DNA from: Pseudomonas quebecensis
GTDB lineage: Bacteria > Pseudomonadota > Gammaproteobacteria > Pseudomonadales > Pseudomonadaceae
Reading direction: 5' to 3'
DNA: 64,000 bases
NCBI RefSeq assembly: GCF_026410085.1
Contig: NZ_CP112866.1
Location: forward strand, 1,674,001-1,738,000
In this document: positions 48,477 through 58,220 of the stretch, piece by piece
Layout: each line of letters begins with the position of its first letter
Position numbering within the stretch: position 1 is the stretch's first letter
Translations under genes and position numbers: made by a program
Notes under the pieces: model-generated
Seen by the model: only the letters and a program-made list of their open reading frames with translations
Told to the model about the DNA's origin: nothing
The model's database searches: none

Positions 48477-49154
48477 GTGTCCACCCCAGGTTCAAGCGTA
48501 TTTGCCCGTCCTTACCGTGCCTTTCTATTCGATATGGATGGCACGCTGCTCAACTCCATTGCCGCCGCCGAGCGTGTGTGGAGTTTGTGGGCCGAGCGCC
48601 ACGGGTTGGACGTGGCGGCGTTTTTGACCACCATTCACGGCGCTCGCGCGATCGACACCATCACGCGCCAAGCCTTGCCCGGCGTCGATCCGGAGGCTGA
48701 AGCGCAATGGATTACCGACGCCGAGATCAATGATGTGCGCGGCGTGGTGCCGATTGCCGGTGCCGGGGCGTTTCTGGCCGGCGTGCCTGCCGATCAATGG
48801 GCGTTGGTGACGTCGGCACCCAGGGAGCTGGCGTTGCGCCGGCTGCAAGCGGCGGGCATTACACCGCCGACGGTGATGGTGACGGCAGAGGATGTTGCGC
48901 TGGGTAAGCCTGATCCAGCCTGTTATGTGCTGGGGGCGCAGCGTTTGGGCGTTCCGGTTCAAGATTGCTTGGTGTTCGAGGATGCGACAGTGGGTATTCG
49001 TGCCGGTGAGGCGGCGGGGGCGGATGTGATGGTGGTGACGTCGACGCACCTCCAACCGATGGAGACGTCGCATCCAACGATCGATGGGTATGGCAAGTTA
49101 CAGGTCCGATGCAGCGCTGACGGGCTGCTGACATTGGTCCACAAGGCGGGTTGA
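48477..49154 (+). CDS. HAD-superfamily (subfamily IA) phosphatase
   Basis: A 225-residue HAD hydrolase. Motif I is FLFDMDGTLLNS (Asp19 nucleophile, Asp21 acid), motif II is LVTSAP, the conserved Lys is in LGKPDPACY, and motif IV is FEDATVG. It resembles sugar-phosphate phosphatases of the YfbT/GPP type; the substrate is not fixed by the sequence. GTG start at 48477 after GAGGAA. Divergent from the DUF2790-regulator unit. Confidence 0.9.
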   Translation: MSTPGSSVFARPYRAFLFDMDGTLLNSIAAAERVWSLWAERHGLDVAAFLTTIHGARAIDTITRQALPGVDPEAEAQWITDAEINDVRGVVPIAGAGAFLAGVPADQWALVTSAPRELALRRLQAAGITPPTVMVTAEDVALGKPDPACYVLGAQRLGVPVQDCLVFEDATVGIRAGEAAGADVMVVTSTHLQPMETSHPTIDGYGKLQVRCSADGLLTLVHKAG

Positions 49155-49172
49155 AGCAAAAGGACCAACGGC

Positions 49173-49469
49173 CTAGCGGTCTTGGCCTTCCTGCCAGGCG
49201 GCCCGAGCAGCCGGTGCATGCCTGCGTTCGCTGCGCATGCCGCGTCGTGACAGCACCATCTCGCGCAGAATTTCGTTGGCAAGCCGGGCAATCGCTTCGG
49301 CGCCGCGATAGTGCGAGCGTACGATTCCGGTGATAGCGAAGTGGTCGGTCTCCGGGCCACTGAGTACCACGGATAATGTGCCGTCAGTATGCAGGGTGCA
49401 GGTGACCGAATAGCTGGGCAGGCGGGCTGCCAGGGCGGATTCGATTTCGGATTTACTGAGGCTATCCAT
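49173..49469 (-). CDS. DUF1652-like small protein
   Basis: A 98-residue protein resembling the Pseudomonas DUF1652 family: SEIESALAARLPSYSVTCTL, DGTLSVVLSGPETD, ITGI and ARLANEILREM follow that family's order. There is no signal peptide or membrane segment. The function is unknown. The start is uncertain: ATG at 49469 gives the family-like N-terminus, while an upstream ATG at 49511 has no ribosome site. It is convergent with the HAD gene. Confidence 0.65.
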   Translation of the reverse strand: MDSLSKSEIESALAARLPSYSVTCTLHTDGTLSVVLSGPETDHFAITGIVRSHYRGAEAIARLANEILREMVLSRRGMRSERRHAPAARAAWQEGQDR

Positions 49470-49565
49470 CGGCTTCAAAGCCCTTACTGACGTATCAAAC
49501 ACACCAAGCATAAGGACTGCTGCGGCGCTGTAAATACCGGCAATCTGCTAGCCAGTTGGTGACCG

Positions 49566-49820
49566 TCAGCGCGCAGGTTTTCCAGCGCTTCGTCGACACA
49601 GTCGATGGTGCACGGTTTTCTGGATGGGCTTGAGGCAAAACATGAAAAGATAGCCGCACAGCAGCAGCGTCAGGTCCAGCGCCGGGTGTTGATCGGCGGG
49701 GTCGCTGCCGGCGATTTCAAACCGCAGCGCAAGTTCCAGGCCCACGAAGGCCAGACCGATCAGCAGAGCGATCAGCCAGGATCTGGAGAAAAATGGCGCC
49801 GCGGTGCGAGGCCTCATCAA
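49566..49820 (-). CDS. Small two-pass membrane protein
   Basis: An 84-residue protein with hydrophobic segments at about 13-31 and 46-64 and basic ends (MMRPR and HHRLCRRSAGKPAR). A strong ribosome site AGGAG lies seven bases before the ATG at 49820. No family recognised. It stands alone between the DUF1652-like gene and rsmE. Confidence 0.6.
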   Translation of the reverse strand: MMRPRTAAPFFSRSWLIALLIGLAFVGLELALRFEIAGSDPADQHPALDLTLLLCGYLFMFCLKPIQKTVHHRLCRRSAGKPAR

Positions 49821-50024
49821 CGCGCTCCTGAGTGGACACGGATGGTGGATGTCAGTCAGCAGTTTCGGCTGTCAATAACGCAACAAGTTCCAGGCCGTGG
49901 GACAGTTTCATCTTGTTGTGCGATAGAAGGGGACGGCGATGTCGGCTACGCCCGAGCACGGGCCGTGCAGAGAGGTTTTCGCCAGCCTTCACCGTGAATG
50001 AATGGGCTGGCTACTGAGGGCGTT

Positions 50025-50219
50025 TCAAGGCGTCTGGTTTTTGTCCGGGGCAGTCAGGCCGGCCTGGATACGTTGGTAGATCTCCTCGCGATGCACGGCG
50101 ACGTCTTTAGGTGCGTTGATGCCGATTCGTACTTGCTGGCCGCTCACGCCCAGAATGGTGATCGTGATGTCATCACCGATGTTTATGCTTTCACCGACTT
50201 TGCGGGTGAGTATAAGCAT
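50025..50219 (-). CDS. rsmE: RsmE-type CsrA translational regulator
   Basis: A 64-residue CsrA-family protein beginning [18 protein letters not shown]. The RNA-contacting N-terminus LILTRK and the [12 protein letters not shown] segment with Arg44-like residue are intact. CsrA/Rsm proteins bind GGA motifs in leaders and block translation; the sRNAs RsmX/Y/Z titrate them in the Gac system. The C-terminal tail [10 protein letters not shown] and the internal [11 protein letters not shown] match RsmE rather than RsmA. The ribosome site is CAAGGAGAAG, itself a GGA motif, consistent with the self-repression known for RsmE. Start at 50219; a 10-codon upstream extension is rejected. Confidence 0.92.
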   Translation of the reverse strand: MLILTRKVGESINIGDDITITILGVSGQQVRIGINAPKDVAVHREEIYQRIQAGLTAPDKNQTP

Positions 50220-50466
50220 GGACTTCTCCTTGATTACTTTTAAGGACACATGTTTCAGACAGGGCAGGTGTCGGATGTTTGTAGCTTAATGCTAAGCGCT
50301 TCCCTGTGACTGCCTCTTTAGGACGCATAGAGGCACTATTAATTCCCATGACGGCATCATACAGGTCTGCGATACATCATTCGCATTGTTTAACCTGACG
50401 TTTATGACGGCCAGAATAGACAGTGAATGATAAAGTCGCCTCTTTAATCCTTAAAGGAGCAGGGCA

Positions 50467-50847
50467 GTGCGTAAAGTAGCGATGGCAATGGCGGTGTTGG
50501 CGCTGGCCGGTTGTGGCGAAGGCAAACCCGTCGATGCCCCCAAGGCCAAGCCCGCCGTGACCGAAAGCCAGCCACAGGCCGGTACGATTGCTGCTCAGGA
50601 GTGGGATGTGCGGGTAGGCCCGCCGGACCATAAGCTGCAGGCGATCACCGACCTTACCGCCTGGTTGCTGGAACATGGTTTCAATTTTTATATCGTGAAA
50701 GCGGACGGCAAGGACGAGGTATTCCTCGGGCCTTTCGCGACCAGGGCCGAGGCCGAAGCCAAGCAGGCGCTGCTCACCGAAAAGCTCGCACGGGCCAAGA
50801 AGAACGACACCGAGTCCCAAGTGGTGGAGCACAAGGCCGCCCAGTAA
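50467..50847 (+). CDS. SPOR-domain lipoprotein
   Basis: A 126-residue lipoprotein. Signal peptide with lipobox LALAGC (Cys at about 16), a short linker, and a SPOR-like domain (about 45-110; LTAWLLEHGFNFYIVKADGKDEVFLGPF). It probably sits in the outer or inner membrane facing the periplasm and may bind denuded septal glycan. GTG start at 50467 after AAAGGAGCAGGGCA. Divergent from rsmE. Confidence 0.82.
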   Translation: MRKVAMAMAVLALAGCGEGKPVDAPKAKPAVTESQPQAGTIAAQEWDVRVGPPDHKLQAITDLTAWLLEHGFNFYIVKADGKDEVFLGPFATRAEAEAKQALLTEKLARAKKNDTESQVVEHKAAQ

Positions 50848-50857
50848 CCGGTTGATC

Positions 50858-50874
50858 GGGCGGGATTCCCGCCC
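50858..50874. terminator. GGGCGGG hairpin between convergent genes
   Basis: GGGCGGG, ATT, CCCGCCC between the SPOR lipoprotein and endA, which converge. It could stop both transcripts; no T-run. Confidence 0.5.
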
Positions 50875-50878
50875 CTGT

Positions 50879-51568
50879 TCAGCCGCAGGCCTTGAGGTTC
50901 ACCGGGCCGACAAATTCATTGCCGCGCCCCATCACGCACGCCACGGTCTGGTTCCGCTGGCGTTCCCAGGCTTGTACCGGGTAGGTTTTGTTCCAGGCTT
51001 CATAGAGCTGGCGATCCTGTTTTGACAGGCGCAAGCCATACTGTTTGCTCATGTAGAAATAGGTGCGTGCGATCATTCCGCGTATCGAAGGGCGCGGCAT
51101 GACTTTCCTGGCCTTGAAGTCCACCTGGGTCAGGCATGAGCCGTACTGCCCGCGTTGCACCGGCAGCCAACCGAAACTGAAGTTGTTCCGGTCACCATTG
51201 ACCTCGCCGATGCTGGGCACCAGATTGTGCAGATCCGCTTCGGCGCGCTTGAACACCTCGTCATGGCGCGTGCAGTTCTTGCGCCCGCCGTTCTGCCAAC
51301 ATTGGCGCTGATGCCCGATCTGCCAGGCCGGCACGATGTGTTCCCACTCAATACGCGCGGCCCGACCGGCATTCTTGCGCGGGGTGTAGCCGCAGGCTTT
51401 AAGGTCCACGCGGTTGCCGGTGTACTTGCAGCCGCAGTAAAACTCGGTGGATTGGGGGGCGTAGAGCTTCCAGGCGATCTTCTTGGCTTCGCTGAAGGTA
51501 CGTGGCGCTTGAGCCTGGACAGTGGCGGTAAGCAACAGGCAGCACAGGGCAATGAAACGGACGCGCAT
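50879..51568 (-). CDS. endA: Endonuclease I, periplasmic DNase
   Basis: A 229-residue EndA-family nuclease with a signal peptide (1-19, ending VQA-QA). The metal-binding active-site segment is IEWEHIVPAWQIGH, with HDEVFKRAEADLHNLVP and NGDRNNFSFG further on, and eight cysteines that suggest disulfides. It cleaves double-stranded DNA in the periplasm. It starts four bases after the DUF1654 gene, which has an SOS box, so endA may be damage-induced. ATG at 51568 is preferred over one eight codons upstream because the signal peptide begins there. Confidence 0.93.
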   Translation of the reverse strand: MRVRFIALCCLLLTATVQAQAPRTFSEAKKIAWKLYAPQSTEFYCGCKYTGNRVDLKACGYTPRKNAGRAARIEWEHIVPAWQIGHQRQCWQNGGRKNCTRHDEVFKRAEADLHNLVPSIGEVNGDRNNFSFGWLPVQRGQYGSCLTQVDFKARKVMPRPSIRGMIARTYFYMSKQYGLRLSKQDRQLYEAWNKTYPVQAWERQRNQTVACVMGRGNEFVGPVNLKACG

Positions 51569-51572
51569 TGAA

Positions 51573-51821
51573 TCAATCTTCCTTCGGCACAACCCAGAAA
51601 ATCTGCACGCCGCCGTCGTCGCGGTAGGCGAGGGTGACGTTATCGTTCTCCGCGATTTCTTCCAGCAAGCGCTGCCATTCGTCCTCGGGTTCGTCCGCCA
51701 GGCGGAAGATCAAGGCGGCTTTGGCTTTCTGGGCCTGGGTGGAGTTGATGATCTTTTGCACGCGAACGGCCAGGCGTTCGTAGGCGTCAGGTAGGGTTGG
51801 CACGGCGGATGATTTAGCCAC
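51573..51821 (-). CDS. DUF1654-family protein, probably SOS-controlled
   Basis: An 82-residue protein of the Pseudomonas DUF1654 type: PTLPDAYERLAVRVQKIINS, KAALIFRLADEPEDEWQRLL and GGVQIFWVVP. It is small, acidic and without a signal peptide; the function is unknown. GTG start at 51821 after AAGGAATACTCC. Nineteen bases upstream lies a perfect CTGT-N8-ACAG LexA box overlapping a likely -10. endA follows four bases after the stop, so the two form an operon. Confidence 0.8.
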   Translation of the reverse strand: MAKSSAVPTLPDAYERLAVRVQKIINSTQAQKAKAALIFRLADEPEDEWQRLLEEIAENDNVTLAYRDDGGVQIFWVVPKED

Positions 51822-51839
51822 GGAGTATTCCTTGATAAG

Positions 51840-51855
51840 CTGTACGTGCATACAG
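51840..51855 (-). promoter_or_regulatory. SOS (LexA) box before DUF1654-endA
   Basis: Read on the minus strand: CTGTATGCACGTACAG, a perfect CTGT-N8-ACAG. Upstream, TTGCGA, a 17-base spacer and TACTGT make a plausible promoter whose -10 overlaps the box. A partial second half-site set (ACAG-N7-CTGT) lies just upstream. Confidence 0.72.
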
Positions 51856-51947
51856 TATTTAACTGTAGGCAATTTCGCAACTGCTTAAACTTCAAGAAAC
51901 TCGTCTGACGGCAATTCGGGATATTTAATAGGGAAGCGGAGAAGGCA

Positions 51948-51973
51948 CTGTAGGAGCGAGTTCGCTCCTACAG
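51948..51973. repeat. GTAGGAGCGA palindrome (second REP type)
   Basis: CTGTAGGAGCGA, GT, TCGCTCCTACAG: a perfect 12-bp inverted repeat 14 bases downstream of ansB. It is the TGTAGGAGCGAG-type repeat widespread in Pseudomonas, different from the GGGGGCTTGCCCCC type elsewhere in the window. It may also end the ansB transcript. Confidence 0.85.
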
Positions 51974-51987
51974 CAGGTGGTCAGGAA

Positions 51988-53211
<1,224 letters not shown>

Positions 53212-53452
53212 TCATGATTAATAAGGCGTTATTTCGTTCTGCAAATGAACCGGCTTCTTCAGCTGTCCGGCTTTCCGAACAACGTGCTGCCCAGGCGTTC
53301 GGTTGTCCGAAAATCATGACGGAAACCTCCTTGATCACCCGTACACACCTGTCGTTTCAGATAACGGAGAATCAAGAAGGTTATTTAATGCTGTTGGCGC
53401 GGCCTGCGCCGATCACGTCCAACAGGGGGGTATGAAAGACATCGTTCACCCG

Positions 53453-53481
53453 TTGACAAATTTCCACAAGGTTCTCATAGT
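53453..53481 (+). promoter_or_regulatory. Sigma-70 promoter of the rbs operon
   Basis: TTGACA at 53453-53458, a 17-base spacer and CATAGT at 53476-53481, just upstream of the LacI-type operator. Confidence 0.72.
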
Positions 53482-53489
53482 TTGGATAA

Positions 53490-53503
53490 CGCAAACGTTT
53501 GCG
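53490..53503. promoter_or_regulatory. LacI-family operator (probable RbsR site)
   Basis: CGCAAACGTTTGCG, a perfect palindrome with the central CG typical of LacI/PurR/RbsR operators. It starts nine bases after the -10, so a bound repressor would block initiation. Confidence 0.82.
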
Positions 53504-53625
53504 AGATGTTTCACGCTACCCAAGGTTCGCCGTGACAGCTCGTATCAGCCGCCCGGGTGGGTAGCTGCCGAAGTCCTCTTCGGAGCAAGCGTTGCTCACA
53601 ATAATCATAAGATCGGAGTGACCCC

Positions 53626-54585
53626 ATGAAGCTGCCATTTGCTGGACGTCTTCTTGCTATCGCTGTGCTTGCTGCCGCATCCGCTGCTTTACCTCTCTCC
53701 TCTGCATTTGCCGATGACGCCGCCGCCAAACCGAAGGTCGGCCTGGTGATGAAGTCACTGGCCAACGAATTCTTCGTGACCATGCAGGAAGGCGCCAAGG
53801 ACTATCAGAAAACCCACGCCGCCGATTTCGACATGATCACCAACGGGATCAAGAACGAGACCGATACGTCGGCGCAGATCGACATCGTCAATCAGATGAT
53901 TCTTTCCAAGGTCAACGCCATCGTCATTGCACCTGCTGACTCCAAGGCGCTGGTCACGGTCCTGAAGAAAGCCTCCGACGCCGGGATCAAGGTCGTCAAC
54001 ATCGACAACCGTCTTGATCCGGATGTGCTGAAAGGCAAAAATCTCGACATCCCGTTCGTAGGTCCGGACAACCGCAAGGGCGCCAAACTGGTGGGCGACT
54101 ACCTGGCCAAGCAACTGGCCGCCGGGGATAAGGTCGGGATCATCGAAGGGGTCCCGACCACCACCAATGCGCAGCAGCGCACCGCCGGTTTCAAGGACGC
54201 GATGGATGCCGCGGGCATGAAGATCGTTTCCACCCAATCGGGTAACTGGGAGATCGACCAGGGCCAGAAAGTCGCATCTGCAATGCTGAGTGAATACCCT
54301 GACCTCAAGGCTCTGCTGGCCGGTAACGACAACATGGCCCTGGGCGCCGTTTCTGCCGTACGTGCGGCGGGCAAGGCGGGCAAGGTATTGGTAGTGGGTT
54401 ACGACAATATCGAAGCCATCAAGCCGATGCTGCAGGACGGTCGCGTGCTGGCCACTGCCGACCAGGCGGCTGCCCAGCAAGCCGTGTTCGGTATCCAGAA
54501 CGCCCTCAAGCTGGTCAAGGGTGAGAAAGTCGATGCCAAAGATGGCGTGATCGAAACCCCGGTCGAACTCGTCCTCAAGAAGTAA
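53626..54585 (+). CDS. rbsB: Ribose ABC transporter, periplasmic binding protein
   Basis: A 319-residue periplasmic sugar-binding protein with signal peptide (1-28, ending AFA-DD). PKVGLVMKSLANEFFVTMQEGAK is the typical N-terminal lobe and GYDNIEAIKPMLQDG the C-terminal ligand segment. It captures ribose and delivers it to RbsAC. It is the first gene of the operon, after GATCGGAGTGACCCC. Gene context makes ribose the likely ligand. Confidence 0.94.
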   Translation: MKLPFAGRLLAIAVLAAASAALPLSSAFADDAAAKPKVGLVMKSLANEFFVTMQEGAKDYQKTHAADFDMITNGIKNETDTSAQIDIVNQMILSKVNAIVIAPADSKALVTVLKKASDAGIKVVNIDNRLDPDVLKGKNLDIPFVGPDNRKGAKLVGDYLAKQLAAGDKVGIIEGVPTTTNAQQRTAGFKDAMDAAGMKIVSTQSGNWEIDQGQKVASAMLSEYPDLKALLAGNDNMALGAVSAVRAAGKAGKVLVVGYDNIEAIKPMLQDGRVLATADQAAAQQAVFGIQNALKLVKGEKVDAKDGVIETPVELVLKK

Positions 54586-54643
54586 TCCTGGCAGCACCCA
54601 AACAGCGTCCGCTCGCCCCGGGCGGACGCCTGGAGATTTTCCT

Positions 54644-56197
54644 ATGTCATCTTCCGCCCCGAACGCTGTCCTCTCGGTCAGCGGTATCGGTAAGACCTAT
54701 GCCCAGCCTGTGCTGGCCGACATCACCCTGACGCTCAATCGTGGCGAAGTGTTGGCACTGACCGGTGAAAACGGCGCAGGCAAAAGTACCTTGTCGAAGA
54801 TTATCGGCGGGCTGGTCACACCGACCACCGGGCACATGCAGTTCAACGGCCAGGATTACAGCCCGGCCAGCCGCACCCAAGCCGAGGCGCTGGGTGTGCG
54901 CATGGTCATGCAGGAGCTCAACCTGCTGCCGACCCTGACCGTAGCCGAAAACCTGTTTTTGCATAAGCTGCCCAGCCGCGGTGGCTGGATCAGCCGCAAG
55001 CAATTGCGCAAGGCGGCGATCGAGGCCATGGCCCAGGTCGGCCTGGATGCCATTGATCCGGACACCCTGGTCGGCAGCCTCGGCATCGGCCACCAGCAAA
55101 TGGTCGAGATCGCGCGCAACCTGATCGGTGACTGCCATGTGCTGATCCTCGATGAGCCCACGGCCATGCTCACCGCCCGCGAAGTCGAGATGCTGTTTGA
55201 ACAGATCACGCGTCTGCAGGCCCGTGGCGTGGCGATCATCTACATTTCGCACCGGTTGGAAGAATTGGCCCGGGTCGCCCAGCGGATCGCGGTATTGCGT
55301 GACGGCAAACTGGTGTGCGTCGAGCCGATGGCCAACTACAACAGCGAGCAACTGGTCACGTTGATGGTCGGTCGCGAGTTGGGCGAGCACATCGACCTGG
55401 GGCCCCGTACCATCGGCGGTCCGGCGCTGACGGTCAAAGGTCTGACCCGCTCGGACAAAGTCCGCGATGTGTCTTTCGAGGTACGTGCCGGTGAGATCTA
55501 TGGCATTTCCGGCCTGATCGGCGCCGGGCGTACTGAATTGCTGCGCTTGATCTTCGGCGCCGACCAGGCCGACAGCGGCACTGTAGCCCTGGGCACTTCG
55601 GCCCAGGTGGTGAGCATTCGTTCACCGGTTGATGCAGTAGGCCATGGCATTGCGTTGATCACCGAGGACCGCAAGGGCGAAGGTCTGCTGCTGACCCAGT
55701 CCATCAGCGCGAACATTGCCCTGGGCAATATGCCGGAGATTTCCAAAGGTGGCGTGGTCAATGGCCGCGATGAGACCGCCCTGGCCAAGCGTCAGATCGA
55801 TGCCATGCGCATCCGCAGTTCCAGCCCGGCGCAACTGGTGTCGCAATTGTCCGGCGGCAACCAGCAGAAGGTGGTGATCGGCCGCTGGCTGGAGCGCGAC
55901 TGCTCGGTGATGCTGTTCGACGAGCCCACGCGCGGTATAGACGTTGGCGCCAAGTTCGACATCTACGCTTTGCTCGGCGAGTTGACCCGCCAGGGTAAGG
56001 CGCTCGTGGTGGTGTCCAGCGACCTGCGTGAACTCATGCTGATCTGCGATCGCATCGGCGTGCTGTCCGCCGGGCGCCTGATCGACACGTTTGAGCGCGA
56101 CAGTTGGACCCAGGACGAATTGCTCGCCGCCGCCTTTGCCGGCTATCAGAAACGTGATGCGCTGCTCAACGATGCAGTGCTTAGGGATACCCCATGA
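54644..56197 (+). CDS. rbsA: Ribose ABC transporter, ATPase with two ABC domains
   Basis: A 517-residue double ABC ATPase. The first domain has Walker A GENGAGKST (about 41-49) and Walker B VLILDEPTAM; the second has the degenerate GLIGAGRTEL Walker A and signature LSGGNQQKVVIGRWLERD with DEPTRGIDVG. This asymmetry is normal for sugar ATPases of the CUT2 group. It energises ribose import and overlaps rbsC by four bases. Confidence 0.96.
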   Translation: MSSSAPNAVLSVSGIGKTYAQPVLADITLTLNRGEVLALTGENGAGKSTLSKIIGGLVTPTTGHMQFNGQDYSPASRTQAEALGVRMVMQELNLLPTLTVAENLFLHKLPSRGGWISRKQLRKAAIEAMAQVGLDAIDPDTLVGSLGIGHQQMVEIARNLIGDCHVLILDEPTAMLTAREVEMLFEQITRLQARGVAIIYISHRLEELARVAQRIAVLRDGKLVCVEPMANYNSEQLVTLMVGRELGEHIDLGPRTIGGPALTVKGLTRSDKVRDVSFEVRAGEIYGISGLIGAGRTELLRLIFGADQADSGTVALGTSAQVVSIRSPVDAVGHGIALITEDRKGEGLLLTQSISANIALGNMPEISKGGVVNGRDETALAKRQIDAMRIRSSSPAQLVSQLSGGNQQKVVIGRWLERDCSVMLFDEPTRGIDVGAKFDIYALLGELTRQGKALVVVSSDLRELMLICDRIGVLSAGRLIDTFERDSWTQDELLAAAFAGYQKRDALLNDAVLRDTP

Positions 56198-57171
56198 AAA
56201 CAACTATTTCTCCCGGTAAAACCGGCGGCAACTTCTATGGCCTGGGGACTTACCTGGGCCTGGCAGGAGCCTTGCTCGCGATGATTGCGCTGTTCTCGGT
56301 GCTGAGCGATCACTTCCTGTCCTACGACACGTTCAGCACGTTAGCCAACCAGATTCCGGACCTGATGGTGCTGGCGGTGGGCATGACCTTTATCCTGATC
56401 ATCGGCGGTATCGACCTGTCGGTTGGCTCGGTGCTCGCATTGGCGGCGTCGGCGGTCAGTGTGGCGATCCTCAGCTGGGGCTGGAGCGTTTTGCCGGCCG
56501 CCGTGCTGGGCATGGGTTGCGCCGCATTGGCCGGCACGCTCACCGGTTCGATCACCGTGGCCTGGCGCATTCCGTCGTTTATCGTGTCCCTCGGTGTGTT
56601 GGAAATGGCCCGCGGCGTCGCGTACCAGATGACCGGTTCACGCACCGCCTACATCGGTGACTCGTTCGCCTGGCTGTCCAACCCGATTGCCTTTGGTATT
56701 TCACCGTCGTTCATCATCGCCTTGCTGGTGATCATTGCGGCGCAACTGGTTTTAACGCGCACGGTATTCGGTCGCTACCTGATCGGTATCGGCACCAACG
56801 AAGAAGCGGTGCGTCTGGCGGGGATCAATCCCAAGCCCTACAAAATATTGGTATTCAGCCTTATGGGCCTGCTGGCTGGCGTGGCCGCGCTGTTCCAGAT
56901 TTCGCGCCTGGAAGCGGCGGACCCGAACGCCGGTTCCGGCCTGGAGCTGCAAGTAATCGCGGCGGTGGTGATCGGTGGCACCAGCCTGATGGGCGGGCGC
57001 GGTTCGGTGATCAGCACGTTCTTTGGCGTCTTGATCATCTCGGTCCTGGCTGCCGGCCTGGCGCAGATCGGCGCCACCGAGCCGACTAAACGCATCATCA
57101 CCGGTGCCGTGATCGTGATCGCCGTGATCCTCGATACCTACCGCAGCCAGCGCGCCAGTCGGCGAGGCTAA
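56194..57171 (+). CDS. rbsC: Ribose ABC transporter permease
   Basis: A 325-residue membrane permease of the CUT2 type with about eight to ten membrane segments. IIGGIDLSVGSVLALAA and VVIGGTSLMGGRGSVISTFFG are family signatures. It overlaps rbsA (ATGA) and is followed by rbsR after four bases, so translation is coupled through the operon. Confidence 0.95.
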   Translation: MKTTISPGKTGGNFYGLGTYLGLAGALLAMIALFSVLSDHFLSYDTFSTLANQIPDLMVLAVGMTFILIIGGIDLSVGSVLALAASAVSVAILSWGWSVLPAAVLGMGCAALAGTLTGSITVAWRIPSFIVSLGVLEMARGVAYQMTGSRTAYIGDSFAWLSNPIAFGISPSFIIALLVIIAAQLVLTRTVFGRYLIGIGTNEEAVRLAGINPKPYKILVFSLMGLLAGVAALFQISRLEAADPNAGSGLELQVIAAVVIGGTSLMGGRGSVISTFFGVLIISVLAAGLAQIGATEPTKRIITGAVIVIAVILDTYRSQRASRRG

Positions 57172-57174
57172 GCC

Positions 57175-58197
57175 ATGGCAACGATCAAGGATGTGGCAGC
57201 ACTTGCGGGTATTTCCTACACCACGGTGTCCCATGTGGTGAACAAGACGCGCCCGGTCAGCGAGCCGGTGCGTCTCAAGGTCGAAGCGGCGATCAAGCAG
57301 CTCGACTATGTGCCCAGTGCCGTCGCGCGTTCGCTCAAGGCCAAGACCACCGCTACCATCGGCCTGTTGGTGCCTAACAGCCTCAACCCGTACTTCGCGG
57401 AACTGGCCCGTGGCATCGAGGATTATTGCGAGCGTAACGGTTACTGCGTGATTCTCTGCAACTCCGACGACAACGCTGAAAAGCAACGCAACTATTTGCG
57501 GGTGTTGCTGGAAAAAAGAATCGACGGCTTGATCGTGACGTCCGTAGGCGGTGATGACAGTGGGCTTGCCGCAGGCTTGAGCGCGGTGCGCACGCCCATG
57601 GTGATTGTCGACAGGGCGTTGGATGGCATCGACGTCGATCTGGTGCGTATCGACCATGAGGAGGGCGCTTACCTGGCCACTCGCCATTTGCTTGAGCTGG
57701 GGCACCGCGACATTGCCTGTATCGGTGGCCCGGCGCATACCCGAGTGGCGCAGATGCGCCTGGCAGGGTATCAGCGGGCGCTGCACGAAGCGGGCGTGAA
57801 GGTGCCGGCCGCGCGCGTCCGCGACAGCGACTTCACCAGCACCGGCGGTTATGCTGCCGCGGTGCAACTGCTGGCGGATAAGCCGCCCAGCGCAATTTTC
57901 GCCAGCAATGACATGATCGGTTTCGGCGTGCTGCGCGCGGCGGCGGAACGCAATATCCGCGTGCCCGGCGAGCTGTCGGTGATCGGTTTCGATGACATTC
58001 AAATGGGCCGTTACGTTTACCCGGCGCTGACCACGGTGGGGCAGTCCATCGTGCAATTGGGCGAGACGGCCGCCGAGCTTTTACTGCGACGGATCGCAAC
58101 CCCTCAACTGCCGATCGATCAACGTATCGTGACGCCGAGCATTGTGTTGCGCGAGTCGACGGCACCCGTCGCCGGTGTGTTTGCCCAATACCGCTGA
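57175..58197 (+). CDS. rbsR: LacI-family ribose operon repressor
   Basis: A 340-residue LacI/GalR regulator: helix-turn-helix ATIKDVAALAGISYTTVSHVV (residues 2-22, given in parts ATIKDVAALAG and ISYTTVSHVV), hinge YVPSAVARSLK and a periplasmic-binding-protein-like effector domain. It lies between rbsC and rbsK, so it is autoregulated. Its likely operator is the palindrome at 53490-53503; ribose or ribose 5-phosphate would be the inducer, as for known RbsR proteins. Confidence 0.94.
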   Translation: MATIKDVAALAGISYTTVSHVVNKTRPVSEPVRLKVEAAIKQLDYVPSAVARSLKAKTTATIGLLVPNSLNPYFAELARGIEDYCERNGYCVILCNSDDNAEKQRNYLRVLLEKRIDGLIVTSVGGDDSGLAAGLSAVRTPMVIVDRALDGIDVDLVRIDHEEGAYLATRHLLELGHRDIACIGGPAHTRVAQMRLAGYQRALHEAGVKVPAARVRDSDFTSTGGYAAAVQLLADKPPSAIFASNDMIGFGVLRAAAERNIRVPGELSVIGFDDIQMGRYVYPALTTVGQSIVQLGETAAELLLRRIATPQLPIDQRIVTPSIVLRESTAPVAGVFAQYR

Positions 58198-58220
58198 ACC
58201 GAATTGATGAGTATTGATGT

